Source: JAVBQB01 sp031549265 (GTDB lineage: Bacteria; Bacillota; Clostridia; Oscillospirales; JAVBQB01). Taken from it: DNA of 64,000 bases. Location: NCBI GenBank assembly GCA_031549265.1, contig JAVBQB010000002.1:62001-126000 (forward strand), in the 5' to 3' direction. Below, in pieces: positions 25,036 to 33,819 of the stretch. Each line of letters begins with the position of its first letter. The stretch's first letter is position 1. The position numbers and the translations under genes were made by a program. A model generated the notes under the pieces. It was not told the DNA's origin. It was given only the letters and a program-made list of their open reading frames with translations, and ran no database searches.

Positions 25036-26935
25036 GGGCTTCACCTGATTTCTCCGATGTCATTTCAGCGTGTTTCCGCGACTGGAGCCAAATGATAAGC
25101 GCTGCGATGTCGGCGGGATTGACGCCGGGAATGCGTGACGCGTGGCCGAGCGACGCCGGGCGCACCTTAGTAAGATATTGCCGCGCTTCAATCCGAAGGC
25201 CGGCAATTGAGGCATAATCAATGTCGTCAGGCAGGCGGTGTGCCTCCATTCTGCCAAACTGCTGCACCTGACTACGCTGTCTTGAGATGTAGCCCTCATA
25301 TTTTATCGAAATCTCAACCGCGCTTTGTATGTCAAGGGTCAGCTCCTGACGGTCGGGGTCAAACGGGGCGAGCGACTTGTAATCAAGCTGAGGGCGCTTG
25401 ATAAGGTCATAGAGGCGGACGCCGCTGGACACCGGCGCGCTCTCGCGGGAGACAAGCAGCTCATTCAAGAGGTCGGACGGGGGAACGACGACCTTGGAAA
25501 CGCGCTTGATCTCGTCCTCAATACGCTCGTATTTGTCAAGGCAGCGCCGATACCGCTCATCCGAAATAAGGCCGACGCCGTGCCCGATATGGCAGAGCCG
25601 CAGGTCGGCGTTATCCTGCCGCAGTATCAGCCGGTACTCCGAGCGGGAGGTCATGATGCGGTAAGGCTCGGTGACTCCTTTGGTGACAAGGTCATCGATC
25701 ATAGTGCCGATGTAGGAATTTGCCCGGTCGAAAACGATCTGCTCGCGCCCGAGAATCTTCATGGAAGCGTTTATTCCGGCGACAAGTCCGAGCGCCGCCG
25801 CTTCCTCGTAGCCGGAAGTGCCGCAGAACTGCCCCGCGCCGTAAAGGCCGCCGATCTTCTTGATCTCCAGCGTCGGATACAGCTCAAGCGGGTTGATACA
25901 GTCGTATTCTATGGCGTAGCCGGGGCGCATTATCTCGGCATTCTCCATGCCTGGCACAGAATGGAGCATCGCGACCTGCACGTCCTCCGGCAATGACGTG
26001 GACATGCCCTGAAGGTACATTTCGGCGGAGTTTTCGCCGGTCGGCTCAAGGAACAGAGGGTGCCGCGGCTTGTCGGCAAATTTGACTATCTTGTCCTCTA
26101 TCGAGGGGCAGTAGCGCGGCCCCACACCGGATATAACGCCCGAATAAAGCGGCGAGCGCGAGAGATTCGCCCTGATGATATCGTGGGTCTGCTCAGTTGT
26201 CCAGTTCAGCCAGCAAACCGCCGAATTGACCGGAGGGTGCTCGCTCTCAAACGAGAACGGATAGACATCCTCGTCGCCCGGCTGGACTTCAAATTTGGAA
26301 AGGTCGACCGTATTCAGGCTGATACGCGGGGGAGTGCCCGTCTTAAACCGGCGCATGTCGAGGCCAAGTGAGGATAGGCGAGCGCCGAGCCCGATCGCCG
26401 CGCTGAGTCCGTCCGGGCCGGAGGAAGCGGTAAGCTCGCCGACGATAACGCGGCCGTCCAGATATGTGCCTGAACAGAGCACGACCGCGCGGACGTGGTA
26501 TACACCGCCGGTAGCGGTAGTTACCGAGCACACGCGGCCGTCAGAAACTCCGATGTCGATGACTTCGGCCTGACGCAAAACGAGATTTTGCTGATTCTCC
26601 AGCGTCTGCTTCATCAGGTGACGGTAAGCCAGCCGGTCGGACTGGGCTCGCAGAGAGTGAACGGCGGGGCCTTTCCCGCGGTTGAGCATTCGTAGCTGGA
26701 TAGAGGTTTTGTCAGCCGATTTGGCCATCTGGCCGCCCAGAGCGTCAATCTCGCGGACGAGATGACCCTTGGCCGTCCCGCCGATGGACGGATTGCACGG
26801 CATGTTGCCGACGGCGTCAAGATTGATGGTAAAGCATATGACCCGCAGTCCAAGCCGGGAGCCCGCAAGAGCGGCCTCAATTCCGGCGTGTCCGGCTCCG
26901 ATCACGGCCATATCATAATTACCTGCGTTGTACAT
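25028..26935 (-). CDS. mnmG: tRNA uridine-5-carboxymethylaminomethyl modification enzyme MnmG (GidA)
   Basis: FAD enzyme that, with the GTPase MnmE, modifies U34 of tRNAs. 635 residues. Dinucleotide motif MAVIGAGHAGIEAALAGSRLG, CNPSIGGTAKGHLVREID, GTYLDGRVIVGE, QLRCxx-like YCPSIEDKIV, and C-terminal helical domain with IPGVNPADIAALIIWL. The open frame continues upstream to 27301, but the family begins at MYNAGNYDMAV; GGAG lies upstream of the ATG at 26935. mnmE, its obligate partner, is not in the window. Confidence 0.95.
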   Translation of the reverse strand: MYNAGNYDMAVIGAGHAGIEAALAGSRLGLRVICFTINLDAVGNMPCNPSIGGTAKGHLVREIDALGGQMAKSADKTSIQLRMLNRGKGPAVHSLRAQSDRLAYRHLMKQTLENQQNLVLRQAEVIDIGVSDGRVCSVTTATGGVYHVRAVVLCSGTYLDGRVIVGELTASSGPDGLSAAIGLGARLSSLGLDMRRFKTGTPPRISLNTVDLSKFEVQPGDEDVYPFSFESEHPPVNSAVCWLNWTTEQTHDIIRANLSRSPLYSGVISGVGPRYCPSIEDKIVKFADKPRHPLFLEPTGENSAEMYLQGMSTSLPEDVQVAMLHSVPGMENAEIMRPGYAIEYDCINPLELYPTLEIKKIGGLYGAGQFCGTSGYEEAAALGLVAGINASMKILGREQIVFDRANSYIGTMIDDLVTKGVTEPYRIMTSRSEYRLILRQDNADLRLCHIGHGVGLISDERYRRCLDKYERIEDEIKRVSKVVVPPSDLLNELLVSRESAPVSSGVRLYDLIKRPQLDYKSLAPFDPDRQELTLDIQSAVEISIKYEGYISRQRSQVQQFGRMEAHRLPDDIDYASIAGLRIEARQYLTKVRPASLGHASRIPGVNPADIAALIIWLQSRKHAEMTSEKSGEAHE

Positions 26936-26952
26936 CCATATTCTCCAAACTA

Positions 26953-26995
26953 GCCCTTCCAAACAGACCGGTGAATACCGGCCATTCGGAAGGGC
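26953..26995 (-). promoter_or_regulatory. Two-stem hairpin in the mnmG leader
   Basis: On the minus strand GCCCTTCC and GGAAGGGC form a perfect 8-bp outer stem (plus 26988-26995 with 26953-26960); an inner CCGGT/ACCGG stem (26977-26981 with 26968-26972) sits inside. It lies immediately before the mnmG ribosome site and has no T-run, so it is more likely a leader structure than a terminator. Confidence 0.5.
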
Positions 26996-26997
26996 GG

Positions 26998-27029
26998 AAT
27001 AAAAACGTGATAAAGGCGAAGCTATCGCC
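26998..27029 (-). terminator. Terminator of the putative glycoside hydrolase gene
   Basis: On the minus strand GGCGATAGCTTCGCC (plus 27015-27029, GGCGA/TCGCC stem) is followed by TTTATCACGTTTTTATT. It comes 21 bp after the stop of the upstream gene. Confidence 0.5.
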
Positions 27030-27050
27030 GTTATGCTGAAACTGCTGAAA

Positions 27051-28253
27051 TCATCGTGTAAAAATATCAAGCGGGTACTTCTCGCCGTCAACAATCCAGC
27101 CAAGCGAGCGGTCGCGGGCAAATTTGTCGAGATCGCCATTAAGCGTGCGCCCGGCGGCGGCGGATGTTTTCTCGGGCGAAGGAATAACCGGAACGAATGC
27201 GTTCGGTAACAGATCAGGGAACTTTTGGCTGATCGAGGCGTAAGCGTCACCGAAATTGGCGGCCGTCGCTTTGGAACAATCAATATATACCCGGGAAACA
27301 AGCGGAAGCAAAAGATTCAAGTTCTGTCCGGCGGCTGTGAAATCTGCGTCCGAAACCGAGCGGTAGTCCACAAAGCAGGAAAGCTGTGCGTTTGAACCGA
27401 CGGCGGATTTGAGCTTGGTGAGGAATGAAGCGATCGCTGTGTCTTTACCGGGCGGGGATTCTCCGTAATATACCATGCTCACTTTACCGGCGGTGGGGAA
27501 CTGAAGGTTATCCAGCGCGATCTCGTCAAAGCCGAACTGAGAGAGCTCCGAAATAATGGCGGTCATGTACTCGGCAGATTCCTCGCTGTAGGGATTCAAC
27601 CACGGGCGGTTGTTGTTGTCCAGCCACATGTATCCGCTCTTGGTCTTAATAGACGTACTTGTGAAGAACCTCGGGATTTTGTTGTCGCGGAAGACCGAGA
27701 CGCGCGCAATCAGGTGGGGTACGCCGCCGTCGCGCAGCTTTTTAACAACCGCCGCAATGTCGATATCCGGGGAAGCGGCTTTCGCAGTCTTGGGCATTTG
27801 GAATGCGGAATCCCAGTACAGCTTGCCGTCCGGCGCCTTCATCTCGATCATCAGGGCGTTGATATCTGTGGAAGATACGAGAGCTATATAGGTTTCAAGC
27901 TGAGCCGGGTCAGTGAGAGCGGAGCTTGGCAGGGTGATCGCGCTGAGCTTATTATCCAGCTTCGCAGGCGTCGGTGTGGGTGTCGGCGCCGGCGTGGGTG
28001 TAACAGCGGGTGACGACTCGGGAGCTCCGGTTACGATGGGGGGCGGCGAGTCCAGCGGCGGGGGAGGCTGGGAAACCTGGCTGACCCACGGCAGGTCGAC
28101 GCGAACCCCGTCTGAGGTGTAGGTAATAAACCGCTGCAGTACAAAGAAAAAGATGACGAAAGCAAGCGCAAGCACGCCCAGTGTAATGAGCGTCCATTTT
28201 ATGATCTGGGTAGACAGCTTCTTTCCCTTATAAGATGAATATCTTGCCGCCAT
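27051..28253 (-). CDS. Membrane-anchored putative glycoside hydrolase (DUF4015 type)
   Basis: 400 residues. A short basic cytoplasmic N-terminus precedes one TM segment (about 21-43), then a Pro/Thr/Ser linker with PTPAPTPTPTP (to about 100) and an extracellular TIM-barrel-like domain. Recognisable stretches: NALMIEMKAPDGKLYWDS, LIARVSVFRDNKIP, WLNPYSEESAEYM, and FDEIALDNLQFP. These resemble the Firmicute putative glycoside hydrolase family with DUF4015; substrate unknown. I chose ATG at 28253 with GAAGG about 10 bases upstream. It follows rnfB by 110 bp. Confidence 0.75.
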   Translation of the reverse strand: MAARYSSYKGKKLSTQIIKWTLITLGVLALAFVIFFFVLQRFITYTSDGVRVDLPWVSQVSQPPPPLDSPPPIVTGAPESSPAVTPTPAPTPTPTPAKLDNKLSAITLPSSALTDPAQLETYIALVSSTDINALMIEMKAPDGKLYWDSAFQMPKTAKAASPDIDIAAVVKKLRDGGVPHLIARVSVFRDNKIPRFFTSTSIKTKSGYMWLDNNNRPWLNPYSEESAEYMTAIISELSQFGFDEIALDNLQFPTAGKVSMVYYGESPPGKDTAIASFLTKLKSAVGSNAQLSCFVDYRSVSDADFTAAGQNLNLLLPLVSRVYIDCSKATAANFGDAYASISQKFPDLLPNAFVPVIPSPEKTSAAAGRTLNGDLDKFARDRSLGWIVDGEKYPLDIFTR

Positions 28254-28363
28254 AATAACAACCCTTCGCAGAATACTCAATAACTATAAATATTTACAAT
28301 TGGAAGATATCGATTCTATACCATATTATTACATAAATGCCGGGTAATAATCAACTTATTTAT

Positions 28364-29179
28364 TCATCTGACGCGCTTAGAGCTGAGCTTCAGGTCAACG
28401 ATGATTTTTCTCGGGCACTTTTCGGCGCAGTCGCCGCAGTCAACGCACTTGTCGTGGTCGATGACCGCGAGGTTGTCCGTGACCGTGATTGCGCCCTCCT
28501 TGCAGGTCTGCTCACAGATTTTGCAGCCCATGCAGCCAATGTCACATATCTCGCGGAGCATTTCGCCGGTGTATTTAGACGAACAGATGACATTTACGTC
28601 GGAGTAGTACGGCTCAAAGACGATAAGAGCGCGCGGGCAGACACCGTGGCATTTTCCGCAGGCGGTACAGCGCGTCGGATCGATGGCAGCCACTCCGTTT
28701 TTCATATATATCGCGCCGCTCGGGCAGACAGCCGCGCAGCTGCCGAGCCCGAGGCAGCCAAACTGGCAGACAGTCGAGCCGCCGCAGTAGTTCTGGGCGG
28801 AGGCGCAGTCGGCAAGTCCGGAGTAGTTAAATTTCTTCTTTGCGAGGTCGCCGCCAGCGCACTTGACTATTGAGAGCCGCTTGTCCTCAGGTTCAACGCG
28901 CAGTCCGAGAATTTCTGACGCGGCGTTCTTTGCCTTGCCGTCGATGCCTTGGCATTTGGACGGGCGGGAAAGTCCCTCGGACATCGCGATCGCATGCGAA
29001 TAGCATCCGGAAAAACCGCATGCTTTGCAGTTGAGGCCAGGCAGCTCGGAGAAGACGGGGTCGATAACCTCATCGGCGCGCCTGCCGACGGCCGAATAGG
29101 AAAGCGTTATCACAAGAACCGCAACAATGCCCAGTCCAACAAGGATAAGCGCGGCGTAAACAAAATTCATATAATCCAT
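28364..29179 (-). CDS. rnfB: Rnf complex subunit RnfB (multi-cluster ferredoxin)
   Basis: Electron-entry subunit of the ferredoxin:NAD+ oxidoreductase that pumps Na+ or H+. 271 residues. N-terminal TM anchor (about 4-30), then the Fe-S domain LNCKACGFSGCYSH, and several [4Fe-4S] binding motifs: CQFGCLGLGSCAAVCP, CTACGKCHGVCP, CMGCKICEQTC and CVDCGDCAEKCP. ATG at 29179, AAGG upstream. Last gene of rnfCDGEAB. Confidence 0.95.
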   Translation of the reverse strand: MDYMNFVYAALILVGLGIVAVLVITLSYSAVGRRADEVIDPVFSELPGLNCKACGFSGCYSHAIAMSEGLSRPSKCQGIDGKAKNAASEILGLRVEPEDKRLSIVKCAGGDLAKKKFNYSGLADCASAQNYCGGSTVCQFGCLGLGSCAAVCPSGAIYMKNGVAAIDPTRCTACGKCHGVCPRALIVFEPYYSDVNVICSSKYTGEMLREICDIGCMGCKICEQTCKEGAITVTDNLAVIDHDKCVDCGDCAEKCPRKIIVDLKLSSKRVR

Positions 29180-29244
29180 TATGGCAACCTTCCAAAACAA
29201 CTGGAGTAAAAAAATTAATCAAACCGGCGATGCGCCAATGGAAC

Positions 29245-29832
29245 TCAGATGCGAAGTCCCGTAAAGCCCATAAAAGACAGCGCCAGCAGCGCCGCCGATA
29301 TCATTGCCACGGGCAGCCCCTGAAAGGCGGCCGGGATGTCTGCAAATTGGAGCCGCTCGGCAATAAGGGAATACAGAACCATGGCGATCATGAATCCGGT
29401 TCCTGCGAGCAGGCCGTATAGCGTAGACATCAGAATACCGGACTGCGAGCTGGTGTTGATAAGGACGACGCCCAATATCGCGCAGTTGGTAAGCAGCATG
29501 GAGAAATTGCGGCCCATCAGCGAATACAGGCGGTGCATAGACAAGCGCAGCAGCATGTCGAACAGGGTGACAATTACGAGGATGATAATCAAAAACGCGA
29601 CAATCCGCAGGTACTGCAAGCCGAACGGCACGAGAACGTAGTTGTTCAGCAGCGCGCAGCCTGCCGAGGCGGCGGTCATCACCAGAAGCACCGATGTGCC
29701 CATCGCGGCGGCGGAGGACGGCTTTGTATTTGAACTTACAAAGGGACAGACACCCAGGAATTTAACCAGCACAAAGTTTTCGACGAGTATGGCGGTCAGC
29801 GCGAGCGATATGAAAGAAAATACCGAGTCCAT
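29245..29832 (-). CDS. rnfA: Rnf complex subunit RnfA
   Basis: 195-residue integral membrane subunit with about six TM segments; motif FVLVKFLGVCPFVSS near the N-terminus and TNCAILGVVL near the middle, each carrying a Cys that binds the membrane-embedded [2Fe-2S] cluster shared with RnfE. The start overlaps the rnfE stop (TGATG). Part of rnfCDGEAB. Confidence 0.95.
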   Translation of the reverse strand: MDSVFSFISLALTAILVENFVLVKFLGVCPFVSSNTKPSSAAAMGTSVLLVMTAASAGCALLNNYVLVPFGLQYLRIVAFLIIILVIVTLFDMLLRLSMHRLYSLMGRNFSMLLTNCAILGVVLINTSSQSGILMSTLYGLLAGTGFMIAMVLYSLIAERLQFADIPAAFQGLPVAMISAALLALSFMGFTGLRI

Positions 29833-30434
29833 CAGCCCGCCCTCCCGTTGGTCTTAAAGATGCGCTGGAACAGGGCGGCGAGGATTCCCAGCGTCAGAAA
29901 CGCGCCTGGCGCCGCCGTCATAATGATGGCGGGAAAGCTGATGCCGGGAACGGCGATGCCAAAAAAGGTCCCGTGGCCGAGCACCTCGCGAACAGAAGAG
30001 ATCAAAACCAGCGCCAGCAGGAAGCCGAGCCCCATAGCAGCCGCGTCCACCAGCGACATTGCGAGGCCGTTGCTTTGTGCGAATACCCGGCCACGGGACA
30101 AAATCAGGCAGTTAACCGTTATCAGAGGAAGGTAAATGCCCAGCTCTGCGTATATATTCGGAATAAAAGCGTGGTACACAATGTCAATTACGGTGACAAA
30201 GACTGCGATGACCAGCAGAAAAGTTATGGACTGGGCGCGGGAGGGAACCATCTTCCCGATCAGAGAAATAACGCCGCTGGAACACAGCAGCACGGCGGCG
30301 GTGGCCAAGCCCATTGCAAGAGCTGTTTTGACCGAGCCCGAAACGGCGAGGGCGGGGCAAAGCCCGAGCGCCATTACAAAAACAGGATTAGAGCGCACAA
30401 TTCCGTCGCGGAGAACCGTAGTTCCGGCAGGCAT
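29832..30434 (-). CDS. rnfE: Rnf complex subunit RnfE
   Basis: 200-residue integral membrane subunit homologous to RnfA in inverted topology. Key stretches: NPVFVMALGLCPALAVS and LITVNCLILSR, each with the conserved cluster Cys. About six TM segments. It begins 3 bp after rnfG and overlaps rnfA by one base. Confidence 0.95.
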   Translation of the reverse strand: MPAGTTVLRDGIVRSNPVFVMALGLCPALAVSGSVKTALAMGLATAAVLLCSSGVISLIGKMVPSRAQSITFLLVIAVFVTVIDIVYHAFIPNIYAELGIYLPLITVNCLILSRGRVFAQSNGLAMSLVDAAAMGLGFLLALVLISSVREVLGHGTFFGIAVPGISFPAIIMTAAPGAFLTLGILAALFQRIFKTNGRAG

Positions 30435-30437
30435 AGC

Positions 30438-30968
30438 TCACTCTCCTCCCTGAATAATCGTGGAAATCGCTGAAACAGCCTTGTTGACGGCTTCGGTAAC
30501 GCCTTCGCACGAGCGCGTGGCTCCTGTAATCGCGTCGATGTCGTCGCCAAGCCTGGTCGGCTCACGCTGGCCGATAAAACGCTCAAGGAATTTGTCGCTG
30601 AACACTTCGTCGGTAATGCCGGGCATTTCATGCTGGCTAATGACGCTGATTGAGCGAACAGAGCCGTTGGGCAGAAATCCGATGGCAAGCTCGATATCGC
30701 CGCTGCTGCCCTGCGCAGAGCTCTGGGCGTAATAACCGGCGATGCGGCCGGCGGAATCGTGAGCGACGACCGTGCGCACTCCGCCGACGGTACGTGGCTG
30801 GCTGAACTCTGAACCCTCGGGAACTGCGGCCTGCATCCGGCCAAGGGTGATTGTACTGTCGTTGCCGCTCGAGATGTTTCCCACAGTGGCGTTGAGCAGC
30901 GCGAGGCCGACAGCCGCTATGACGCAAATTGAAAGTATCTGCGCCAGAACTTTAAGCCGAACGTTCAA
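30438..30968 (-). CDS. rnfG: Rnf complex subunit RnfG (covalent FMN)
   Basis: 176 residues: one N-terminal TM (about 8-28) and an FMN-binding domain facing outside. The flavinylation motif is DAITGATRSCEGVTEAV, where the second Thr is the expected phosphoester-FMN site; ApbE performs this attachment. TTG start with GGAGGTG upstream, overlapping the rnfD stop by 4 bases (TTGA). Confidence 0.93.
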   Translation of the reverse strand: MNVRLKVLAQILSICVIAAVGLALLNATVGNISSGNDSTITLGRMQAAVPEGSEFSQPRTVGGVRTVVAHDSAGRIAGYYAQSSAQGSSGDIELAIGFLPNGSVRSISVISQHEMPGITDEVFSDKFLERFIGQREPTRLGDDIDAITGATRSCEGVTEAVNKAVSAISTIIQGGE

Positions 30969-32038
30969 TTCTGCGCACCTCCGTCACGGGAATCGGCGCT
31001 CAGTCGGGCGCGGCGGCCGAGTATGCTGGAATATCCGGTACGGTCGAGCACCCACGAAAAAAGGTTCATTATAAGGATCGCGTAGCAGACGCCCTCGGGC
31101 AGCGTGCAGAACTGGCGGATAAAAACGGTTATAAGTCCGCAGCCTATGCCGAAGATGAGCTGACCGCGCGGCGTCATCGGGGAGGTAACGCTGTCGGTTG
31201 CCATAAAAATCGCTCCCAGCAGCAGACCGCCGCTCAGTACGCTGTAAAACATCCAGTCCAGCGCAGGCATCAGCGCCGGCGGGAACAGGAAGGACAGCGC
31301 CGCAACGGTAAAAATAAACGCCAGCGGAATACGCGCGTGTATGACGCGCCTGATAAGCAGATAGATTCCGCCGAGTACGAGCACCAGCGCCGAGGTTTCG
31401 CCGAGGCTGCCCGCGTGCATGCCCACCATCATCTGAAAGAGACTGGGAAGGTTGGCTTTGGCCATCATGGCGGTTTCGGCGGTGCCGTGACTGATTGTGT
31501 CCAGCATGGCGAGAGGGGTCGCGCCGGTGACGGCGTCCACCGCGCTCTGAATGGTGTTGGCGGCGCCGTGGAACTCGCCGAAAATCGGTATTTCGGTCGA
31601 GGGCAGCGGCCACGTTGTCATAAACACCGGCCACGAGAACAGGAAAGCGCGGGCAGCCAGCGCGGGATTGACAAAGTTTTTGCCAAGTCCTCCAAACAGC
31701 TGCTTTACAATAACTATAGCGAAGAAAGCGCCGGCAATGATTACCCAATAGGGAACCGACGGCGGCAGGGTATAGGCGAAAAGCATACCGGTGACGACCG
31801 CGGACAGATCGCCGACCGTGACCGGGCGCTTCATAATCCGCTGCGACAGGTACTCAAATATTACGCAGGACAGGACGCTGACGACGGTGATTATCAGAGT
31901 ACGCCATCCGAAAAAGTAAACCGATACGGCGAGCACCGGCACGAGCGCGATTATAACGTCAAGCATTATCGACCGCGTGTCCTCCTCGGCGTGGATGTGC
32001 GGTGAGGAGGAGACGGTCAGCAGCTTATTGGAGTCCAA
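30965..32038 (-). CDS. rnfD: Rnf complex subunit RnfD (covalent FMN)
   Basis: Integral membrane subunit with about ten TM segments and covalent FMN at the TGATPLAML motif (DAVTGATP). 357 residues from the chosen TTG at 32038, which has AGGTGG upstream and gives the family-like start DSNKLLTVSSSPHI. An upstream ATG at 32101 would add 21 Gly/Ala/Pro-rich residues. The 178-bp gap to rnfC is long for this operon; I see no other gene in it. Confidence 0.9.
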   Translation of the reverse strand: MDSNKLLTVSSSPHIHAEEDTRSIMLDVIIALVPVLAVSVYFFGWRTLIITVVSVLSCVIFEYLSQRIMKRPVTVGDLSAVVTGMLFAYTLPPSVPYWVIIAGAFFAIVIVKQLFGGLGKNFVNPALAARAFLFSWPVFMTTWPLPSTEIPIFGEFHGAANTIQSAVDAVTGATPLAMLDTISHGTAETAMMAKANLPSLFQMMVGMHAGSLGETSALVLVLGGIYLLIRRVIHARIPLAFIFTVAALSFLFPPALMPALDWMFYSVLSGGLLLGAIFMATDSVTSPMTPRGQLIFGIGCGLITVFIRQFCTLPEGVCYAILIMNLFSWVLDRTGYSSILGRRARLSADSRDGGAQN

Positions 32039-32216
32039 GCAACCACCACCTAGGGAAGATATTGCTCCGGCGTCGGCAGGAGGAGAATCAGCCGGAGTCA
32101 TATGCCGCCGGATAGGGCGGCGGATTCAGTCAACGCGCGGGGCGCTGACGCAGCGGGAGAAATTATTACTGGAAAAGACCGGCAATGACAGCTTATGTCC
32201 GCCGTCGGAGGATTCG

Positions 32217-33515
32217 TCAGCAGATGCGCGATTTAGCCGCGCGGATAGACTGTACCAGCTGCAGCCGGGCAGGGCATATATAAGCGCACGCGCCGCATTC
32301 CATGCAGTCGTCGGCGCGCAGCCTGAAGCATTTGTCAAGCATGTCATTTTGCTGGTACATATAAATACTGGCCGGAATCAGCTTCATAGGACAGACCTTA
32401 ACGCAGCGGCCGCAGCGGATACAGGCCGTTCCGGTCATGTCCCTGACTTCAGTTTGGGTAAAAGCCAGCAGGCCGGTCGTGTTTTTGATAACTGGCACAT
32501 TCAGGGTATGAAGGGCAAGCCCGGTCATAGGCCCGCCGACAATGATTTTTTGCGGTGTTTCACGAAATCCGCCGGTGGCGTCAAAAACCGTGGTTATGGG
32601 CGTGCCCAGCCGGACGCTGAGGTTCTTGGAGTTGGAAACAGCCGAACCCGCAACGGTCACAACGCGGGAGACCAGCGGCATCCCGGTAGTGATGGCCTTG
32701 TGGGCGGCGACAGCGGTAGAAACGTTAAAAACCGCGCAGCCGACGTCGGGTGAAGCTTTGCCGCGCGGGACGGTGCGCCCGGTGACCGACTTGACAAGCA
32801 TACGCTCCAAACCCTGGGGATAACGCGCGCGCAGCAGCCGAATCGATATGGAGCTGCGCGACGGCAGCGTTTCGGCCAGTCTGACGGCGGCGTCGCGCTT
32901 GTTCGACTCCACCGCGATGACGGCGCTCTGGAGGCCGAGTATCTTCATCAGCGCGCGGGTGCCACCGATGACTTCCTCGGTATATTCCAGCATCAGCCGG
33001 TGGTCGGTGGTCAGATACGGTTCGCTTTCACAGCCGTTTATTATAAGGTGACGCACCTTGCCCAGCGCCTGGGTAAGTTTAAGGGCGGTGGAGGCGGATT
33101 CGCTGCCCTGTCCCACTATTCCGCAGTCGGAGATGATTTTAAAGAGTTGCTCGCCGGACAGTGATTCAACCGAACCAAACGGGGAAATGCCGGGATCAAG
33201 GCTGTCTTTTCCGTCATTTTCGATGACGACAGACAGACATTCGGTTCCGTCCGGATGCGGCATGGGACCGATAGCCTTAACGGTGCCGGAGACAGACGAG
33301 TGCAGCGGAGCCGACTCCGGCGAGTCCGAACGGGCGACGAGCTGGCCGAGATTAACGTGCTCGCCGATGCGGACAGCAGGCTCGACCGGATGGCCGGAAT
33401 GCATGAGCATTGGTAAAATGATAAAAGGCGGCGGATCGAGCGATTCAATCTGCTTGTGCCGTGTGGCATGTTTTTTATCCGGCGGGACGATGCCGCCGTG
33501 AAAGCGTCGGAACAT
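32217..33515 (-). CDS. rnfC: Rnf complex subunit RnfC
   Basis: Peripheral cytoplasmic subunit where NADH/NAD+ and FMN bind. 432 residues: N-terminal GG-IVPPDKKH motif and biotinyl-lipoyl-like barrel, central NADH/FMN Rossmann region (LIINGCESEPYLTTDHRLM), SLBB-like segment, and two [4Fe-4S] motifs CIRCGRCVKVCPMKL and CMECGACAYICPARL. ATG at 33515 with GAGGTG upstream. First gene of the operon; promoter at 33638-33666. Confidence 0.95.
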   Translation of the reverse strand: MFRRFHGGIVPPDKKHATRHKQIESLDPPPFIILPMLMHSGHPVEPAVRIGEHVNLGQLVARSDSPESAPLHSSVSGTVKAIGPMPHPDGTECLSVVIENDGKDSLDPGISPFGSVESLSGEQLFKIISDCGIVGQGSESASTALKLTQALGKVRHLIINGCESEPYLTTDHRLMLEYTEEVIGGTRALMKILGLQSAVIAVESNKRDAAVRLAETLPSRSSISIRLLRARYPQGLERMLVKSVTGRTVPRGKASPDVGCAVFNVSTAVAAHKAITTGMPLVSRVVTVAGSAVSNSKNLSVRLGTPITTVFDATGGFRETPQKIIVGGPMTGLALHTLNVPVIKNTTGLLAFTQTEVRDMTGTACIRCGRCVKVCPMKLIPASIYMYQQNDMLDKCFRLRADDCMECGACAYICPARLQLVQSIRAAKSRIC

Positions 33516-33637
33516 GAAAAAACACCTCATTCAGCCGTCTGGCGGAATCGCGTAAAAACTCCGGACAAGAGGCGCCGGTCGGGAATACTATGCGGCGCAT
33601 TGAAAAACGATAAGTCAAAAAATGATCACAGACAAAT

Positions 33638-33666
33638 AATATATCAAAAAAAAATGAAAAAGACAA
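33638..33666 (-). promoter_or_regulatory. Candidate rnf operon promoter
   Basis: Minus strand: TTGTCT (plus 33661-33666), 17-base spacer, TATATT (plus 33638-33643), giving a leader of roughly 115 bases before rnfC. The rest of the 33516-33819 gap is AT-rich, with a TATAAT at 33753-33758 that may serve the MecA-like gene. Confidence 0.5.
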
Positions 33667-33819
33667 CGAAATACGTAAAATTGCCAAAGAAAATTATTTA
33701 ACCATCTTTTTGCAGCCAGTTTTTTAGTCTTTCATATTTAAAAAGCAATGTGTATAATCAGAACATCATAACAACAATGTGGCATCAGCAAAAAAACTAC
33801 ATATTTTGGGGTATGGAAT

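Noticed and set aside
26936..27301. N-terminal extension of mnmG
   Set aside because: It runs through the leader hairpin and into the glycoside hydrolase gene; MnmG homology begins exactly at 26935 with a ribosome site.
32102..32216. Extra small gene between rnfC and rnfD
   Set aside because: No start with a ribosome site gives a protein of credible length or composition in the gap.
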